Positions 21,876 to 23,711 of a stretch of DNA of 23,711 bases are shown here, piece after piece. How positions within the stretch are numbered: the stretch's first letter is position 1; each line of letters opens with the position of its first letter. A model generated the notes under the pieces. The model saw nothing but the letters and a program-made list of their open reading frames with translations. It did no database searches and was not told where the DNA came from. Source of the stretch: a virus. Where the stretch lies: the IMG/VR virus record IMGVR_UViG_3300044617_000368, positions 1 through 23,711 of that record, one strand, 5' to 3'. Made by a program: the position numbers and the translations under genes.

Positions 21876-23095
21876 ATGGCTAATACGTATACCGTTTATG
21901 AGGTGATTGGTAAGAAGGAAGATGTCTCGGACATTAAGTGAATGGTGTCCCATAGACAGTAATGTCTGTGTTAAAAACTGTGTGAATTGCTGGAACATCC
22001 CACGCGGACAATCAGCAGCCAAGCTTGGACAAATGTCCTTGAAGGTTCAACGACTAGGCGAAAGCCGTAGCTACAAGTGTAGCGAAGCGCACAGCCCCAG
22101 TAATGGGTGAAGATATAGTCTGACCTTGCAGGTAACTGTAAGCAGTCCTTTGTGGACGAGCAGGAACTAACGACTCCTGTTGAACATTTTGCATCACCAA
22201 CATCTCTCCGACCACGACGCCCTTCCAGTCCATGATTGGCAAGGAGAGCGTCAACAACGTCCTCTTCCAGTATCAAGAGGACACGCTTGCCTCTGCGGCT
22301 GCTAATGCTCAGTACGATGGCTTTGATGCCACCGAAGTTGCTGCTGTGCCGACTGTTGTCCGTACTGGATTTACCCAGATTCTGGCGAAGGCCATTAAGG
22401 TTGCGACGACCACGGACAAAATCTCGACGTATGGTCGAGCGAAGGAAACTGCCTACCAGCTTAGTAAGCGTTCGGCTGAATTGAAGAGAGACCTAGAGTA
22501 TGTTCTCCTCAACAAGCAGGCTGGTGGTGCTGGTACGCTCAACAACGTCACGCTTACGTCGCTTGGTAATTCTGCGAACGTCGCGTCTGACGCTGCTCGC
22601 ACCATGAAGTCCTTTCAGGCTCAGGTTGACTCCTCGACTTACTCGGCTCTGCTGACGAAGACGGGTGGCACCTCGACTGCCATGTCGGAAGCTAACCTCA
22701 ACACGGTTCTCCAGACGCTGTTCAACAACGGTGCTGACCCGAAGTATCTAATGATTCCTCCGGGTGAAGCTCTTAACATCGCTTCGTATGCTCAGGCGTC
22801 TGGTCGCTATCGCTTTGCCGATAACGCTGATGCTGATGCGGCTCGTCGCGTTGTCAACGTCATTGACCTCTACGTTTCGCCGTTCGGTGAAATTAAGGTC
22901 ATCCTGAATCGCTTTCAGGCTGCTGATGACCATCTGGTCTTCGATCCGTCCATGTGGTCGCTGGCGGTTCTCCGTCCGTGGACCCGTGAGCCGCTCGCTA
23001 AGATTGGTGACTCGGAGCGTCATCTGCTTGTTGGCGAATATGGCCTCAAGCACAAGCATTACGGTGCCTCTGGCATTATCCGTAAGGCTGCGTAA
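21876..23095 (+). CDS. Major capsid protein, split by a group I intron (join 21876-21934, 22192-23095)
   Basis: Exon 1 is 59 bases and exon 2 904 bases, giving 963 bases and a 320-residue protein. The junction reads V-S-D-I-I-T-N-I-S-P-T-T-T-P-F, the normal N-terminal motif of SU10/DUF5309-type capsid proteins (HK97 fold). The C-terminal W-S-L-A-V-L-R-P-W and L-A-K-I-G-D-S-E also fit this family. Without splicing the frame stops at TGA 21939-21941 after 21 codons, and the ATG at 22232 has no ribosome site, so splicing is needed for capsid. AAGGA lies 12 bases before the ATG at 21876. A terminator follows 26 bases after the stop. The gene is not broken: both exons are intact and in phase. Confidence 0.93.
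21935..22191 (+). ncRNA. Group I intron, subgroup IA-like, no ORF (257 nt)
   Basis: A self-splicing ribozyme in the capsid gene. P1: exon GGACAT (21929-21934) with guide GTGTCC (21945-21950), U.G at the splice site. P10: ATG (21942-21944) with exon CAT (22192-22194), extendable by GTG/CAC. P2: an 8-bp stem (21951-21970) with GUAA loop. P3: CTGTGTG (21978-21984) with CGCACAG (22088-22094). P4: TGCTGG (21988-21993) with TCAGCA (22012-22017). P5: TCC/GGA. P6a: GGAC/GTCC (22027-22038). P7: GACTA (22052-22056) with TAGTC (22116-22120). P7.1: GGC-GAAA-GCC (22057-22066). P7.2: GCTAC/GTAGC (22070-22083). P8: CCC/GGG (22096-22107). GTTCAACGACTA and AAGATATAGTC are the typical R and S elements. P7.1/P7.2 suggest IA. 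The intron ends in G. P9-like hairpins fill 22122-22179. Confidence 0.95.
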
Positions 23096-23121
23096 CTTTT
23101 AGTTACATAAGTATTACTTGG

Positions 23122-23152
23122 GAGGTCCAGAGTAACATCTGGGCCTCTTTTT
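23122..23152 (+). terminator. Intrinsic terminator after the capsid gene
   Basis: A 10-bp stem (GAGGTCCAGA with TCTGGGCCTC, one U.G) with loop GTAACA is followed by TTTTT. It lies 26 bases after the capsid stop and should cap the capsid transcript, leaving downstream genes to read-through or a separate promoter. Confidence 0.92.
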
Positions 23153-23166
23153 GTTAGCTAGGACTT

Positions 23167-23472
23167 ATGACTACCGAACTCATTAACCCCGACATCACCT
23201 TTGAGGACGACACCGATAACGCACTCGTCGTCAAGAAGGAACAAGCAATACCTCAGTCCTTCTTAGATCGACTGAAAGACTCCAGAGACGAAAGCGCCAA
23301 CAACCGCATGGGTGACTACCATCGAGTCGCTTCAATTCCCACTGTAGTGGTCGAGAAGTGGATGCGTGAAGGCTTTAACATCTGGGACAAGAACGTCACA
23401 GCGAAAGAGATAGTGGCTCGCTTAAAGCTAGAGAATCTCGATGCTTTCCTGACGACTACTAAAAATATCTAA
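23167..23472 (+). CDS. Small hypothetical protein downstream of capsid (101 aa)
   Basis: A 101-residue acidic protein with helices at 30-45 (FLDRLKDSRDESANNRMGDY) and 58-98 (VVVEKWMREGFNIWDKNVTA). The N-terminus is acidic and extended. It starts 14 bases after the terminator U-run, with only a weak ribosome site (AGGA seven bases before). Similar-looking proteins commonly follow the capsid gene in related phages; I cannot name a role. Head completion or regulation would be guesses. Confidence 0.7.
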   Translation: MTTELINPDITFEDDTDNALVVKKEQAIPQSFLDRLKDSRDESANNRMGDYHRVASIPTVVVEKWMREGFNIWDKNVTAKEIVARLKLENLDAFLTTTKNI

Positions 23473-23486
23473 TTCAACAAGGAAAC

Positions 23487-23711
23487 ATGCGTAAAGCTAT
23501 TGATATGCTCGGCCAGACATGGGGCCGCTTAACAGTTATCGAAAAGGCAGAAAGCGAAGTTCAGGGTAACTCAACTATAGCAAAATGGAAATGTGTTTGC
23601 GAATGTGGGAATGAGACAACTGTGCGCGGGTCTTCCTTACGAACTGGGCATATCAAATCCTGCGGCTGTTATAGTCGTGAGTTGACGGCACAAAAAGGAA
23701 GAAACAACAGA
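23487..23711 (+). CDS. Probable HNH-type homing endonuclease, N-terminal part (runs off window)
   Basis: Seventy-five codons are visible to the window end with no stop. The start ATG is preceded by AAGGAA four bases upstream. The pattern G-x-x-W-G-R-L-T-V-I (9-18), W-K-C-V-C-E-C-G-N (34-42), L-R-T-G (51-54) and S-C-G-C (58-61) is the cysteine-rich DNA-binding module found at the N-terminus of many phage HNH and related homing endonucleases. Cysteines 36, 38, 40, 59 and 61 could hold zinc. The catalytic part would lie beyond the window, so nuclease activity is inferred. It may instead be a DNA-binding protein without nuclease. It lies 1.3 kb downstream of an ORF-less intron. Confidence 0.7.
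   Translation, partial: MRKAIDMLGQTWGRLTVIEKAESEVQGNSTIAKWKCVCECGNETTVRGSSLRTGHIKSCGCYSRELTAQKGRNNR

Noticed and set aside
21876-21941. A 21-codon peptide gene or a frameshifted, dead capsid gene
   Set aside because: The peptide is the first 19 codons plus two bases of the capsid protein, followed by intron sequence. Both exons are in phase after removal of 257 nt, so there is no mutation.
22232-23095. Stand-alone capsid gene starting at ATG 22232
   Set aside because: No ribosome site precedes it, and the frame is open further upstream with the conserved I-T-N-I-S-P-T-T-T-P-F motif. The intron model explains the missing N-terminus.

Overview
The window is part of the genome of a temperate tailed phage (or prophage), most likely a podovirus-like phage of an alphaproteobacterium. 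The host guess rests on a 37-base piece at 98-134 that reads as the 5' half of a proteobacterial tRNA-Cys (anticodon GCA), inside the 3' end of the integrase gene. The phage call rests on clear terminase, portal, scaffold, capsid, tail-collar and ejection-type proteins.

Layout. Left arm (55-4521, minus strand): a tyrosine integrase, a winged-helix protein, and a tight series of very small genes. Several are under 60 codons, including two one-helix membrane proteins, and they surround a 249-residue protein that looks like the phage GP88 family. Three copies of one dyad motif (TGTG-N10-CACA with a conserved TGCTACACA half) lie just upstream of three gene groups in this arm. Middle (4522-5659): 1.1 kb with no convincing gene, packed with inverted and direct repeats; it separates the two arms and probably holds the divergent promoters, operators and possibly a replication origin. 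Right arm (5660-23711, plus strand): tail collar protein, a probable tail nozzle/hub, a long modular fibre, a small downstream protein, three virion-interior/ejection-type proteins, small and large terminase, portal, three small proteins, scaffold, major capsid protein, a terminator, a small conserved-looking protein and the start of a zinc-finger/HNH-type endonuclease gene that runs off the end.

Main discovery. The major capsid gene is split by a 257-nt group I intron (21935-22191) without an ORF. I could trace P1, P2, P3, P4, P5, P6a, P7, P7.1, P7.2, P8 and P10 by hand. The 5' splice site has the required U.G pair and the intron ends in G. Splicing restores a 320-codon SU10/DUF5309-like capsid protein (D-I-I-T-N-I-S-P across the junction). 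Unspliced, the frame stops after 21 codons. A candidate free-standing homing endonuclease begins 1.3 kb downstream.

How it fits together. The right arm is one dense virion-assembly and packaging operon with many ATGA/TAATG overlaps. The left arm is the lysogeny/early module. No DNA polymerase, lysis genes or recognisable CI-like repressor are in the window; they presumably lie outside it. All functional calls are from reading the translated sequence; no database search was run.
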